NCBI GenBank assembly: GCA_963772965.1
Contig: CAVYZU010000004.1
Span: 62,001 to 126,000, forward strand
Reading direction: 5' to 3'
From: AP-15 sp963772965
Lineage (GTDB): Bacteria > Pseudomonadota > Alphaproteobacteria > ATCC43930 > CGMCC-115725
DNA length: 64,000 bases
In this document: piece after piece, positions 19,871-27,903 of the stretch
Numbering within the stretch: position 1 is the stretch's first letter
Layout of the letters: each line of letters begins with the position of its first letter
Program-made: the position numbers and the translations under genes
Notes under the pieces: generated by a model
The model's input: only the letters and a program-made list of their open reading frames with translations
Databases searched by the model: none
What the model was told of the DNA's origin: nothing

Positions 19871-20710
19871 GGCTCCAAACTCAATCAAGTGATTGACATG
19901 ACGCAATAGCTGTGATTCAAGCTGGAAACTTCGGGGGCTTGGATCATGACGGGGGAGTTCTGGCTCGACGATCGGCAATGGGTGGTGATCGCGCCGCTGT
20001 TGCCGACCAACCAACCGGGGGCACATCGCAAGGACGATCGTCGGATCATCAGCGGCATTATCCACGTGCTCAAGGTCGGGTGCCGGTGGCAGGATTGCCC
20101 GGCGGTCTACGGTCCGCCGACGACGATCTACAATCGCTTTCATCGCTGGGCGCGCCGCGGGATCTGGCGACAATTGTTCACCGCGCTGGTGACCGTCGAT
20201 CCCGGCGGCATCCAGATGATCGACAGCACCACCGCCAAGGCGCATCGCTCGGCGGCCGGCGGAAAAGGGGGGCCGAGCTCCAGGCGATCGGCCGCTCGCG
20301 CGGCGGGCGAACGACAAAAATCCATGCTGTTGTCGATGGTTGCGGTCGTCCCGTGGCGTTCGCCGTAACCCCCGGGCAGCGCGGCGACCTGCCCATCGCT
20401 CGCGGCCTGCTCGAACCGCTGCCGCCAGCCGGTCTGTGTGCCGCCGATGGCGCCTATGACAGCGATCGGCTGCGGCTATTTCTGATCGCGCGCGGCACCC
20501 GCCCGGTCATTCCCAATAACCCCGCCCGCAAACATCTTCATCCGTTCGATCCCCAGACCTACAAGCTGCGCAACTTGATCGAACGAATGTTCGGCCGCCT
20601 CAAAGACTGGCGCCGCATCGCCACCCGCTACGACAAGCTCGCCGCCAACTTCGCCGCTGCCGTAGCCCTCGCCGCTGTCATAAACTGGTGGCTATGATTA
20701 GTCTGGAGCC
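19871..20710 (+). mobile_element. IS5-family insertion sequence, IS427-type, about 840 bp
   Basis: Terminal inverted repeats begin GGCTCCAAACTCAATCA on the left and, read inward on the complement, GGCTCCAGACTAATCAT on the right. Both ends are flanked by TA (19869-19870 and 20711-20712), which fits the TA target duplication of this group. The transposase occupies nearly the whole length in two overlapping frames. The right end abuts an older IS5-type element, so this copy probably inserted at or near the edge of that element. Confidence 0.85.
19946..20697 (+). CDS. IS427-type transposase, two frames joined by likely -1 frameshifting
   Basis: DDE transposase. The first frame (19946-20368) gives MTGEFWLDDRQWVVIAPLLP with a helix-turn-helix-like N-terminus and the first Asp in GIQMIDSTTAKAH. 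The second frame carries GRSRGGRTTKIHAVVDG, the second Asp in CAADGAYDSDRLR and the YREK-like end LIERMFGRLKDWRRIATRYD. The frames overlap at A4G6 (20263-20272), a classical slippery run, and -1 slippage there joins the reading frames exactly. The fused product is about 250 residues. This is probably a real programmed frameshift rather than damage, because all catalytic segments are intact. Confidence 0.85.
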
Positions 20711-20936
20711 TAGGGGGTAGAAATCGAGGTGGTGAGGGCCGTTTGCGGCGTCGTTTCGGCGGTGAGGTAACCTCCCGGCGTCTCAAATCGGCGACGGTGC
20801 GAGAGGGTTTTCTTGACGATCGCCAGATTGGCCAGGGCGAACAGGGTATGGAGTTGCGCGGTGTTCTTGGCCAGCCCGCGATAGCGCAGCTTCTTGTGAC
20901 GAAAGCGGTTCTTGACGATGTGGAAGGGATGCTCGA

Positions 20937-20964
20937 CCCCCGCTTTCGCGGGGGCAGGCTCCGG
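20937..20964. repeat. Short palindromic (REP-like) insertion in the IS5 transposase, site A
   Basis: Perfect 7-bp stem CCCCCGC (20937-20943), loop TTTC, GCGGGGG (20948-20954), followed by CAGGCTCCGG. It lies exactly between the transposase segments ALAQVRA and VEHPFHIVK, which are contiguous in intact IS5-type proteins, so it is an insertion. The same palindrome recurs at the end of the window. Confidence 0.7.
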
Positions 20965-21362
20965 CCCGCACCTGGGCCAGCGCCCGCTCCATCGGCTCGG
21001 CCAGGTCCCGCAGCGCTTTTGGCAGGGCCTTGATGCTTTACAACGCCTTGATGATGCTGCGCTTGACCGCGATGTTCCACGCCACCGCGCGCGCGGCATG
21101 TTCGGGGCGCTTGGCCGCGCCGGTGTAGCCGGCATCGGCGAACACCGCTTTCTCCGCGCCATGCAGCAGCGCCGCCATCTGGGTGATGTCGGCCGCGTTG
21201 GCGGCGGTGCCGGTGAGGGTGTGCACCACCCCCGAGGCGACATCAACCCCGATATGCGCCTTCATCCCGAAGTGCCACTGGTTGCCCTTCTTGGTTTGGT
21301 GCATTTCCGGGTCGCGGGCCTTGGTCTTGTTCTTGGTCGAGGGCAGCGCGGCGATGATCGTG

Positions 21363-21418
21363 GCCTCGGTCCTCGCGAAAGCGGGGATTGTGCCCCCGGC
21401 CTGCGCCGGTGCAGGCTC
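21363..21418. repeat. Palindromic (REP-like) insertion in the IS5 transposase, site B
   Basis: Contains the hairpin TCCTCGCGAAAGCGGGGA and a second hairpin (CCTGCGCCGGTGCAGG). It interrupts the transposase between the residues LLMRQ and ATIIAALPSTKNK. With site A it shows that the same class of palindrome entered this element twice. Confidence 0.65.
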
Positions 21419-21762
21419 TGGCGCATCAACAGACCGCGCTCCGCCAGCATCGCGCTGACCTCCTCAAACAGACCTTTGGTCAAGTGGTGCTGTTCCAGCC
21501 AATCGCGGAAGTGCGACACCGTCGTCGCGTCGGGCACCGGGTCACGGCTCAACTCGCTGCCGGCAAAGCCGCGCAACGCCTGACTGTCGTACAGCGCATC
21601 CTCGACCGCCTCGCCGGCCAGCCCGTACCATTGCTGCACAAAGTAGATCCGCAGCATCCGCTCCAACCCAATCGGTGGCCGGCCGCGCTCGCTCTCGGGA
21701 TAAAGCGGCCGCGGATTGTTATTGCGACCGCCGTAGAAATGGCGCGGCAGCAACGGGCGCAG

Positions 21763-21954
21763 CTCCTGGGAGCTGCGGCCGCCACGGGCCTCGCCCGCCT
21801 GCACCGTGATCGGGGCTGCTCCGCCGCCGCGATAGCGCTGTTACAGCCGGTTTACGAACGCTTCACCGAAGGGTTCGACACCGCGGATCTAACAGCGGCT
21901 AAAGAACTCCTGGATGATCTGCAATCGGCCATCGGCGGCGAGGACCGGGGTTGA
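21763..21954 (+). pseudogene. C-terminal remnant of an adenylate cyclase/TPR-type protein
   Basis: The frame ending at 21954 encodes LARLHRDRG, then LLQPVYERFTEGFDTADL and KELLDDL. This matches the invariant C-terminal motif (LLxPVYxWFTEGFDTxDLxxAKxLLDEL) of cyclase-domain proteins with AAA and TPR regions, common in soil alphaproteobacteria. One base upstream is out of frame: SWELR is readable in another frame near 21770. Everything upstream was replaced by the IS5-type element. Confidence 0.65.
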
Positions 21955-22203
21955 AGATGCCGAACGCGACCTGGACAAGCGTTCGCCTCCAGCTGGAGCA
22001 CCGAGGCCGTGACCTGGCGTTATTCAGCGGGCCGCAGTGGGTCGAACCTTGCCTTTCCTGGGCGAGGTGGGAAGGTCCGGAATCGGCGCAAGGCTGTCCT
22101 TCGGCCCCTGGTGTGCCTGTGATCGTCGCGCTGGCTTACCCCGGCACGCTTGCACAGCCCGAGCATTTTCGCTATCACCGCGCCTCACCCCGGCCGCGGG
22201 TAA

Positions 22204-22240
22204 GGGCGCGTAGCTCAGCGGGAGAGCACTACGTTGGCGT
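22204..22240 (+). pseudogene. 5' half of a tRNA gene, probably tRNA-Val
   Basis: GGGCGCGTAGCTCAGCGGGA and GAGCACTACGTT reproduce the acceptor strand, D-arm and start of the anticodon stem of a valine-type tRNA. The sequence then leaves the tRNA pattern, with no T-arm and no 3' acceptor strand nearby. It lies 83 bases before the intact tRNA-Val. Confidence 0.6.
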
Positions 22241-22323
22241 TGAATGGCGCGCACCGTGAGAAATGATAGGATTTCAGCTAGATAGGAAACGACAGGCGAC
22301 GAAAAAGAGGTGCAATTGAACAC

Positions 22324-22398
22324 GGGCGCTTAGTTCAGTGGGAGAACGCTTGCTCGACACGCAAGAGGTCGCTGGTTCAATCCCAGCAGCGCCCACCA
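22324..22398 (+). tRNA. tRNA-Val, anticodon GAC
   Basis: 75 bases including an encoded CCA. Acceptor GGGCGCT pairs with AGCGCCC. The D-arm contains AGTTCAGTGGGAGAACG. The anticodon stem CTTGC/GCAAG encloses the loop TCGACAC with GAC at 34-36. The T-arm is CGCTGGTTCAATCCCAGCA-type with the usual TTC. All four helices close. No intron. Confidence 0.93.
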
Positions 22399-22470
22399 TT
22401 CCCAAAATGTGGTCGGTTCGAGCGAAGCCGAGTTGGGAATTTCCCAGTTGCTCAGGTAGGAACCGCCGGA

Positions 22471-23278
22471 TTATCGTTGCGGGCAATAATCAGGCCGGTG
22501 AAACCAGCGCCAGATGGGGTGGGTGCGGTCCATCGTCATGACGGCTGTCTCACCGCCGATATGAGGGTTGCCGCTCTGGCCCGCGAGCGCGACCATCGTT
22601 TCGTATCGGAGCGCCAGCGCCGCCGTGGGACCCTTGCCTCTTGTCTCGAGCCCGAGAAGTTGGAGGGCGTTTTTCGCCCAATCTGTCGTTCCACCAACCT
22701 CAAACTGCCAGAGAATATCGGGAGAGGACGCCATCTCGAAGCGATTGTCTCCGGTAATATCGTGATTTAGAGGTTCGGCAAAAGATTGGCCGGCGTGCCG
22801 ATGATGCGCTGGCCATAAATACTGAGTGTGCCGTTCGTATTAGACCCGGCGAAATATCCCACTATAAGCGGATTGCTTCGAATGACCAACTGCGCACTAT
22901 AGGTTTTGTAATCATCAATCATTATTGAGGCCCATCGACTCGACCACTCGTCAAACGATCCCGCCGGATCGTCTTTATATACCTGCTCTGCGATTTCGCC
23001 TGCATCGAACATGGTATGGCCTGTATGGTCAGGCTATTCACCCCGGTGAAATAGAAGATAGCCTTGTCGCTGAGCGGGTATATCTTGCAGCGATGGTCGT
23101 CGAAGATCGTCTGGCCTGCCTTGTTATCCTCGGTTATTCGGCTGTCGATCGCTACAGCAATACGGTCGGCATCACCACCTGCGGCAATATATGTCGCATT
23201 GGCTGCTGTCACTTGGAGCATAAGACCTGCGAAGAGCATGAGTTGAACTTCCAACAGCCAGCAAAATCGCGTAAACAT
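22471..23278 (-). pseudogene. Exported proteasome-like (Ntn-hydrolase fold) protein, frame-disrupted
   Basis: Start ATG at 23278 gives a signal peptide (VQLMLFAGLMLQVTAANA) and a mature sequence beginning TYIAAGGDADRIAVAIDSR, then CKIYPLSDKAIFYFTG. This resembles the beta-strand/turn of proteasome-type Ntn hydrolases (xxxAADSR...DDxxKIxPL). After a change near 23010 it continues MFDAGEIAEQVYKDDPAG, and after another near 22780 as EPLNHDITGDNRFEMASSP to the stop at 22471. About 268 residues when joined. Both changes act as -1, unlike most breaks in this window. I infer fold similarity only; catalytic activity is unproven. Confidence 0.55.
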
Positions 23279-23527
23279 CGAAATACACTCACCATCCAAA
23301 GCCGTCGCAAGATGTGGGGGGTCGGTTTCGTCGCCGCAATAGGGGTAGGTTGGTCGGATGAATGAATTATTTGGCGTCCCGGAATCAAAACTTTGGTTTA
23401 GTAAAATATTCATAAATCGGTCATCAATTCGCAAAATTAGTGAGCAGTGCGTCCGGGCCGGAGTGGAAAGCAATAATGTTGCGCATAATATACTTGGAAT
23501 ACATGTAATACCTCGTATTATACTGTT

Positions 23528-23838
23528 GTGAAACGTGGAATCACTACAACGATTCGAATCCCGCCCGAACTTAAAAGAGACTTGAGAAGTCGGCGAAGGA
23601 AATGCGCCGGGCGGCCGGGATCGTGTCAGGCCGTCGAGGGCGGCCCGCAGATCGCGAACTCGACCACCCCAATCTGCCAAGGGCCGATCGGATCGCGCAG
23701 ACCCTTAATCCGCGGATGTTTGGTTCCAGGTGGGCGGCCTTATCCTGGTCGCCGGCGTCGTCCCTATTCTCACGGTCGAACTGGTCATGGGGAAGGGGAG
23801 ATTTTTCTCTTTTGCCGAGCTTCGTCCCGTCATACTGA
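23528..23838 (+). pseudogene. Possible ribbon-helix-helix antitoxin, frame-shifted
   Basis: A GTG at 23528, right after an AT-rich stretch (23380-23525), opens a frame with KRGITTTIRIPPELKRDL, which fits the strand-helix start of a ribbon-helix-helix DNA-binding protein. A one-base change near 23583 moves to EKSAKEMRRAAGIVSGRRG. No toxin gene follows. The AT-rich upstream DNA contains near-palindromic TAATAC/GTATTA sequence that could be an operator, which is inference. Confidence 0.35.
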
Positions 23839-23915
23839 TCGCCAGCCCGCAAATCGTGTTCTGCCTTTGAGGCGGAGGCGGCGGGCGCAGGTGGTGCTGA
23901 TCAGGAGAGAACGCA

Positions 23916-24290
23916 ATGTTCAGTCATGTTATGGTCGGGAGCAACGACATCGCCCGGTCGAAGAAATTTTACGATGCTCTGTTTGTCGCGATGGGCGGCA
24001 GTCCCGCCACTCCGGACGCCAGAGGCCGGCTGGCTTACGCGCACAATGGCGGGCGTTTCATGGTGTCCAAGCCGATCGACGGCAAGCCGGCCGCCAATGC
24101 CAATGGCGGCACGATCGGATTCACGATGAGCAGCGCGGAGCAGGCGAAGGCATGGCACGATGCCGGCGTCGCCAATGGCGGTGCGTCGATCGAAGACCCG
24201 CCGGGCGTGCGAGGAGGCCAGGCGTATCTCGCCTACCTTCGCGATCCCGACGGCAACAAGCTGGTTGGCGTCTATCGCATGCCGGCCTAA
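23916..24290 (+). CDS. VOC-family (glyoxalase/bleomycin resistance) protein
   Basis: A 124-residue single-domain VOC protein. It begins MFSHVMVGSNDIARSKKFYD, where the His near residue 4 is the usual first metal ligand, and ends AYLRDPDGNKLVGVYR, the last strand. The usual metal-binding Glu in that strand is Val-Gly here, so metal binding may be altered. Such proteins include lactoylglutathione lyases, dioxygenases and many of unknown role. GGAGAGAA precedes the ATG at a good distance. Two VOC remnants elsewhere (4119, 54081) show that the family has been lost repeatedly nearby. Confidence 0.85.
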   Translation: MFSHVMVGSNDIARSKKFYDALFVAMGGSPATPDARGRLAYAHNGGRFMVSKPIDGKPAANANGGTIGFTMSSAEQAKAWHDAGVANGGASIEDPPGVRGGQAYLAYLRDPDGNKLVGVYRMPA

Positions 24291-24332
24291 AGCGGTAGCC
24301 ACCAAGTGCGAACATTATAAACCTCCAACTCC

Positions 24333-24353
24333 CGCGCGGGCTCGGCCCGCGCG
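24333..24353 (+). terminator. GC-rich hairpin after the VOC gene
   Basis: Perfect 9-bp stem CGCGCGGGC/GCCCGCGCG with a TCG loop, 43 bases after the VOC stop. It is not followed immediately by a T run (TCCACTCTTT), so its role as an intrinsic terminator is plausible but not certain. Confidence 0.4.
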
Positions 24354-24429
24354 TCCACTCTTTCCCCAGCGAGCGACGAGACCAAGACGTGGATGCCGTG
24401 GGCCTGAAGGCCCTTTGTGAGTACACGTC

Positions 24430-25107
24430 CTACGCCGACACCGGAGGAGGTGGCGTGATGGAGAACACGGCCCCGATGATTCCCCGCGCCCGGGCATTCC
24501 GCAGGTAACCCGAGCCGAGATTATTTCGTAGATTTGAAGTGGCCGAGAAATTCGCTGCGTTCCAAATTTTTGTCTCGATGCGGCCATCTGTTTTATGAAG
24601 CGTCACATAGGCGCGTTTGGCGTTGAGCAACTCTGCCTTGAACAGCGCTTCAGGTGCAGGGTCGAAGCGCAGATCGAACTTTCCGTTTCCCTGCGGGGGC
24701 ACAAGGTCATGGCCCGTTAGCCCTGGGTGGACTGGTAATGCCGGCGTGCCTGCTGCCTCGTCATAGCGCCGATGACAGTCGTCGCAGAGGAATTTGAAGG
24801 CCTCCGCGACGGGCCCGTGTGTATCCAGGATCTTCTTCTCCACGGCCGCAAGATCGCACCTTACTCCGTCTTCGACCGCATAGTCCGATAGCACTGCCTC
24901 GATAATCGTCCGACGGCCTTTGCCATGAACATGCGCGGATTGCAGGGTCTGCCCCGCCCTGCCGCAGTCTTCGCAGACGCCCCCTCGCGCCAAGCGCTCC
25001 CTCCGCGCAAATAGGTTGACTGCGTTACGGATGCGCGGGCCTAAGTAGGTATGGAATTCCCGGATGGTTCCTTCAAAGATAGCCATACCCGCCCCGTCCT
25101 TTCTCAT
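24430..25107 (-). CDS. HNH-like zinc-finger protein with a conserved C-terminal domain
   Basis: A 225-residue protein, or 218 if started at ATG 25086. The core holds two CxxC pairs around a histidine: CEDCGRAGQTLQSAHVHGKG and FLCDDCHRRYDEA, the arrangement of HNH nucleases and related treble-clef fingers. The C-terminal part (ELLNAKRAYVTLHKTDGRIE, IWNAANFSATSNLRNNL, YLRNARARGII) resembles a domain seen attached to HNH modules in other bacteria. Its job is not known to me. DNA cleavage is possible but the catalytic Asn/His pair is not certain. No methylase or mobile gene adjoins it. Confidence 0.6.
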   Translation of the reverse strand: MRKDGAGMAIFEGTIREFHTYLGPRIRNAVNLFARRERLARGGVCEDCGRAGQTLQSAHVHGKGRRTIIEAVLSDYAVEDGVRCDLAAVEKKILDTHGPVAEAFKFLCDDCHRRYDEAAGTPALPVHPGLTGHDLVPPQGNGKFDLRFDPAPEALFKAELLNAKRAYVTLHKTDGRIETKIWNAANFSATSNLRNNLGSGYLRNARARGIIGAVFSITPPPPVSA

Positions 25108-25307
25108 TAGTGGTGCTCACGTTGCCGTGCGGGCGTTAGGAAAGGTTTAACAAACTGGGACAAAGCGGACGCCATTACGGCACAGCAGAGGACTTTCGAG
25201 CGGGCTTAGGACCCGGGACGTATCTTTTCGTCCATAAGGAGATTGGCCCGGTCCACGCTGTGGCGGATGCAGCCGCCGACTCTGGCGGCATCGCCGTCGC
25301 TTAGGCA

Positions 25308-26003
25308 TCACCGATTTTGCAGCCGATAGCGGAGCCACACCACGCCGCCCTCCAAAATCTCGGTGCTCGCCAATGTCATTGAGCGGATCGGCGCTGCAAT
25401 GCCAGCATCCTCCTCGCTGGAGTCGAAGATGCTCGGCGCGCCCTTCGCTCCGTCGATGGCGGGGCAGATGGCCAGGCTAATTTCGTCGATCAGGCCGGCT
25501 CGTAAAAAGGACCCGTTCGAGCCGCCGCCGCCTTCTAGCAGCAACTGCTCGATACCCAGCTCGCGGTTCAGGAGCTCCAGGGCAAATCCCAGATCGAGCT
25601 CCTGCTCGCCCGCGAAAATGTAGGAGACGCCATCCTGGCGCAGGCCCGCCAAATGCGCGTCGGAGACCCGTTCGCTGAGCACCACGACGATCGGGTCGCC
25701 GCCGATGTCGGACCGCCCCCAGGCGATTTTGCCGCCCGCGTCAAGTGCGATGCCGCAGGCAGCGGCACCTCGCCGCGCGAACCATGGTTGCCGCGGATAG
25801 CTCCGATCGGTGTGATTGGGGTAGGCCTCGGCCCTGGCGTACTCACTGCCGGTCACGCGGCCGATCAGCCAGGAGCCGCCGCCGAGCTTCTCGTGCAGGC
25901 GCTCGAACAGCCCCGGCATGCGGTTCTCGGCGGGGCGCCACCGACAGCCGAGAATGCGGCCGTCGATACTCGAGTTCATATGGCAGATTACGTACGGTTT
26001 CAT
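25308..26003 (-). CDS. RibD C-terminal domain / dihydrofolate-reductase-fold reductase
   Basis: A 231-residue protein of the pyrimidine reductase-like family, which uses NADPH on pteridine- or pyrimidine-like substrates. It starts MKPYVICHMNSSIDGRILG, the usual first strand with the conserved S-x-D-G, continues with an R-V-T-G-S-E-Y segment, and has the cofactor-binding end LGIEQLLLEGGGGSNGSFL. The start at 26003 has GGGAGG 6 bases upstream, and the much longer upstream open frame has no homology. It is divergent from the flavodoxin-fold gene at 26213. Not the bifunctional riboflavin enzyme, since the deaminase half is absent. Confidence 0.85.
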   Translation of the reverse strand: MKPYVICHMNSSIDGRILGCRWRPAENRMPGLFERLHEKLGGGSWLIGRVTGSEYARAEAYPNHTDRSYPRQPWFARRGAAACGIALDAGGKIAWGRSDIGGDPIVVVLSERVSDAHLAGLRQDGVSYIFAGEQELDLGFALELLNRELGIEQLLLEGGGGSNGSFLRAGLIDEISLAICPAIDGAKGAPSIFDSSEEDAGIAAPIRSMTLASTEILEGGVVWLRYRLQNR

Positions 26004-26212
26004 GTCTGCCTCCCGTGCGTGTTCGATATCGGCTTCTTTCGAGCGGTCAACGGATTTTGCCGAAGGCAGCAATTGTCTGACACGCCAGCATTCTGGCCTA
26101 CAAGATCGCGGCGAGAGACAAGCCAATTCTGCATAACTATTTTTCCGGCCCGGTGACATCGACTGCGACGGCATTTGCCGGCAACCTTCAGCCGGGAGGG
26201 CGGCCGGCGACT

Positions 26213-26803
26213 ATGCTGATCCAAGTCATTCTCTGCCATCCGCTGACGGACAGTTACAACCATGCGTTGTTCGAAACGATAATCGCTGCACTAAAGGATA
26301 ACGAGCATGACGCGGTAGCCACGGACCTTTACCGCGAACAGTTCGATCCAGCGATGAGTGACAGCGAGCGTCGCAGCTACTATGCCGCTGGTTACGACGA
26401 CAGCATGGTGTCAGCTCATACCGCACTATTGAGACGCGTAGATGGAATAATCCTGTGCTTTCCGCATTGCTGGTTTTCGATGCCGGCTATGCTGAAGGGG
26501 TATTTCGATCGTGTCTGGTCTCCTGGCATCGCCTTCGAGCGCGACCTCGCCAAAGGGTACATCCGGCCGCTCCTGACCCATGTCAATCTATTCGGAGTGG
26601 TAACGACTTACGGCTCGCCGTGGTGGATTACTCGTGTAATCGCTGGTGATCCTGGCCGCAAAGTGCCGATGCGGGCGTTAAAGCCGATGTGCGGCCGTCG
26701 GGTCCGCTCGTTCTTCCTCGGGCAATACGATCTCGACCGCTCGACCCCCGCGGCGCGCGCTGCCTTCATCGCACGGGCACGCGCTCGGGTCGCGCGGATT
26801 TGA
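26213..26803 (+). CDS. NAD(P)H quinone oxidoreductase, flavodoxin-like fold
   Basis: A 196-residue protein of the Flavodoxin_2/NQO1-KefF group. It reads VILCHPLTDSYNHALFET at the N-terminus (phosphate-binding loop) and IILCFPHCWFSMPAMLKGYFDRV in the middle, the conserved FP.WW.MPA.LKG-type flavin segment, then FGVVTTYGSPWWI. It likely reduces quinones or nitro compounds with FMN or FAD. GGGAGGG lies about 13 bases before the ATG. It shares a divergent promoter region with the RibD-type reductase, and both are NAD(P)H-dependent reductases, so common regulation is possible. Confidence 0.85.
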   Translation: MLIQVILCHPLTDSYNHALFETIIAALKDNEHDAVATDLYREQFDPAMSDSERRSYYAAGYDDSMVSAHTALLRRVDGIILCFPHCWFSMPAMLKGYFDRVWSPGIAFERDLAKGYIRPLLTHVNLFGVVTTYGSPWWITRVIAGDPGRKVPMRALKPMCGRRVRSFFLGQYDLDRSTPAARAAFIARARARVARI

Positions 26804-26996
26804 TGCCAACGGCCATGTCCGCCATCGGCTGCATCTGCCAATACATGTAGAGCCAAGACAGCGCGGTGATCGCGGCGAGGATCACGATGCGGTCGCGCGG
26901 GAGCGATCCTGCGCTGCTGCGGTCTGTGCCACGAACGCGACCGAATACGCGTTTAACCAGATCAGCCAATATCGTAGACGTTAATAATTTCGCCAC
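26804..26996 (-). pseudogene. N-terminal remnant of a DUF2182 membrane protein
   Basis: The reverse strand encodes LPRDRIVILAAITALSWLY then MYWQMQPMADMAV, the first transmembrane helix and the Met-rich loop of DUF2182 (predicted metal-binding integral membrane) proteins. The homology stops where the neighbouring quinone oxidoreductase gene ends. In many bacteria a DUF1326 gene lies directly upstream of DUF2182. Here a broken DUF1326 gene is at 27356-27821 on the same strand, supporting the assignment. Confidence 0.5.
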
Positions 26997-27006
26997 ACCG
27001 GCCCAC

Positions 27007-27236
27007 GGGTCCGCCTGTCGGTCGGCCCGAGGATAGGCTCCAGCCGGTGCTCATGGCTGCAATCGGTCCCGGCCTGCGAGCACGTGAAGCAATCCTGAAG
27101 CGCGTCATTCCGGGGCGCGGGCATCGTCCGCGAACCCGGAACCCATGAACACCGCATTCGAACATCGAGACCCGACGGCCGTGTTCTTGGATTCCGGGCC
27201 TGTCCCTACAGGACGTCCCGGAATGACGGAGCCGAC
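27007..27236. repeat. Composite of short interspersed repeats
   Basis: The first part (27007-27043, ending GGCCCGAGGATAGGCTCCA) matches the right part of the element at 38335-38444. Bases 27098-27236 hold a second type, bounded by CGTCATTCCGGGGCGCG and its inverted counterpart CGTCCCGGAATGACG. The latter is a familiar alphaproteobacterial intergenic palindrome. It separates the DUF1326 and DUF2182 remnants. Confidence 0.6.
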
Positions 27237-27355
27237 GGATCGCATCGCTTCATTTCACATGGTCCTGCGCCGGGATGGCGAGGGAGAGGTTGAATTCACC
27301 GCGCGCGGGTGGGCGCTGGCGTGCTGCGGGGGGGGCTCGGGAACGGCAGCGTCCT

Positions 27356-27821
27356 CTAGGCCGACCACGCAAACGGCGCGAAATGGCCGTTATTGCCCTT
27401 GCCCGAAAGATCGAGGTCGAGGCCAAAGCCGGTGACACGGGTCGTCGACGATTGCGCCAAGGCGAGGCGGCGGTTCGCCGGATGGCCGGTATTGTCGATA
27501 TAGAGCGGCTCGCCGCTGCGGTTGCGCGACAACACCCCCTCAATCTCGAACGAGGCCACGTCGGGAATGGCGGTGCGGCGTTTGAAGCCCTCGGCCGCGA
27601 ACTCTATCGGCTTGAATCCGATGCCGCGGAAATCACCGACGAGATTTTGCCGGATAAAGCCGGGCGGCCCGCCGGCATCACCCGAAACGATCGCCGACAA
27701 CGCCTGGCGCTGCGGGATCGGCAGCCGGCCCCTGCGGGTTCGTATAGATGCAAGGACAAACATAGTCGCAATTGCAGCTTTCCATGTATTCGCCGCGCAT
27801 CATCCAATTCTGTTCCGGCAT
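27356..27821 (-). pseudogene. DUF1326-domain protein with internal deletion
   Basis: The N-terminal frame from ATG 27821 gives EYMESCNCDYVCPCIYTNPQ, the hallmark cysteine-rich start of DUF1326 proteins. A different frame then gives LSAIVSGDAGGPPGFIRQNL through FEIEGVLSRNRSGEP to GNNGHFAPFAWSA and stop. Intact proteins are about 210 residues; here about 70 residues between the two blocks are missing and the frame is broken. DUF1326 proteins may bind metal through CxC and CPC motifs. It is adjacent to the DUF2182 remnant. Confidence 0.75.
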
Positions 27822-27903
27822 GTTTAACCCCCAAGCGAGCTACCGCAGAGTTCGCCGAGAATACGTTGTGGACGCGCCCGTTGCGCTCTCCGCGGTGAAA
27901 GAC

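Larger units (their letters stand above)
20710..21760 (-). mobile_element. IS5-type element remnant with interrupted transposase
   Basis: Reverse-strand pieces together make an IS5-group transposase. The pieces are GLERMLRIYFVQQWYGLAG and DATTVSHFRDWLEQHHL (21420-21690), then MHQTKKGNQWHFGMKAH, VFADAGYTGAAKRPEHA (21040-21350), then VEHPFHIVKNRFRHKKLRYRG and LHTLFALANLAIVKK (20750-20940). The conserved DDE segments are all there but in different frames, separated by two palindromic insertions. The N-terminus beyond GRPPIGLERM is lost at the junction with a cyclase remnant. Inactive. The stop at 20710 is created by the neighbouring IS target site. Confidence 0.75.
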
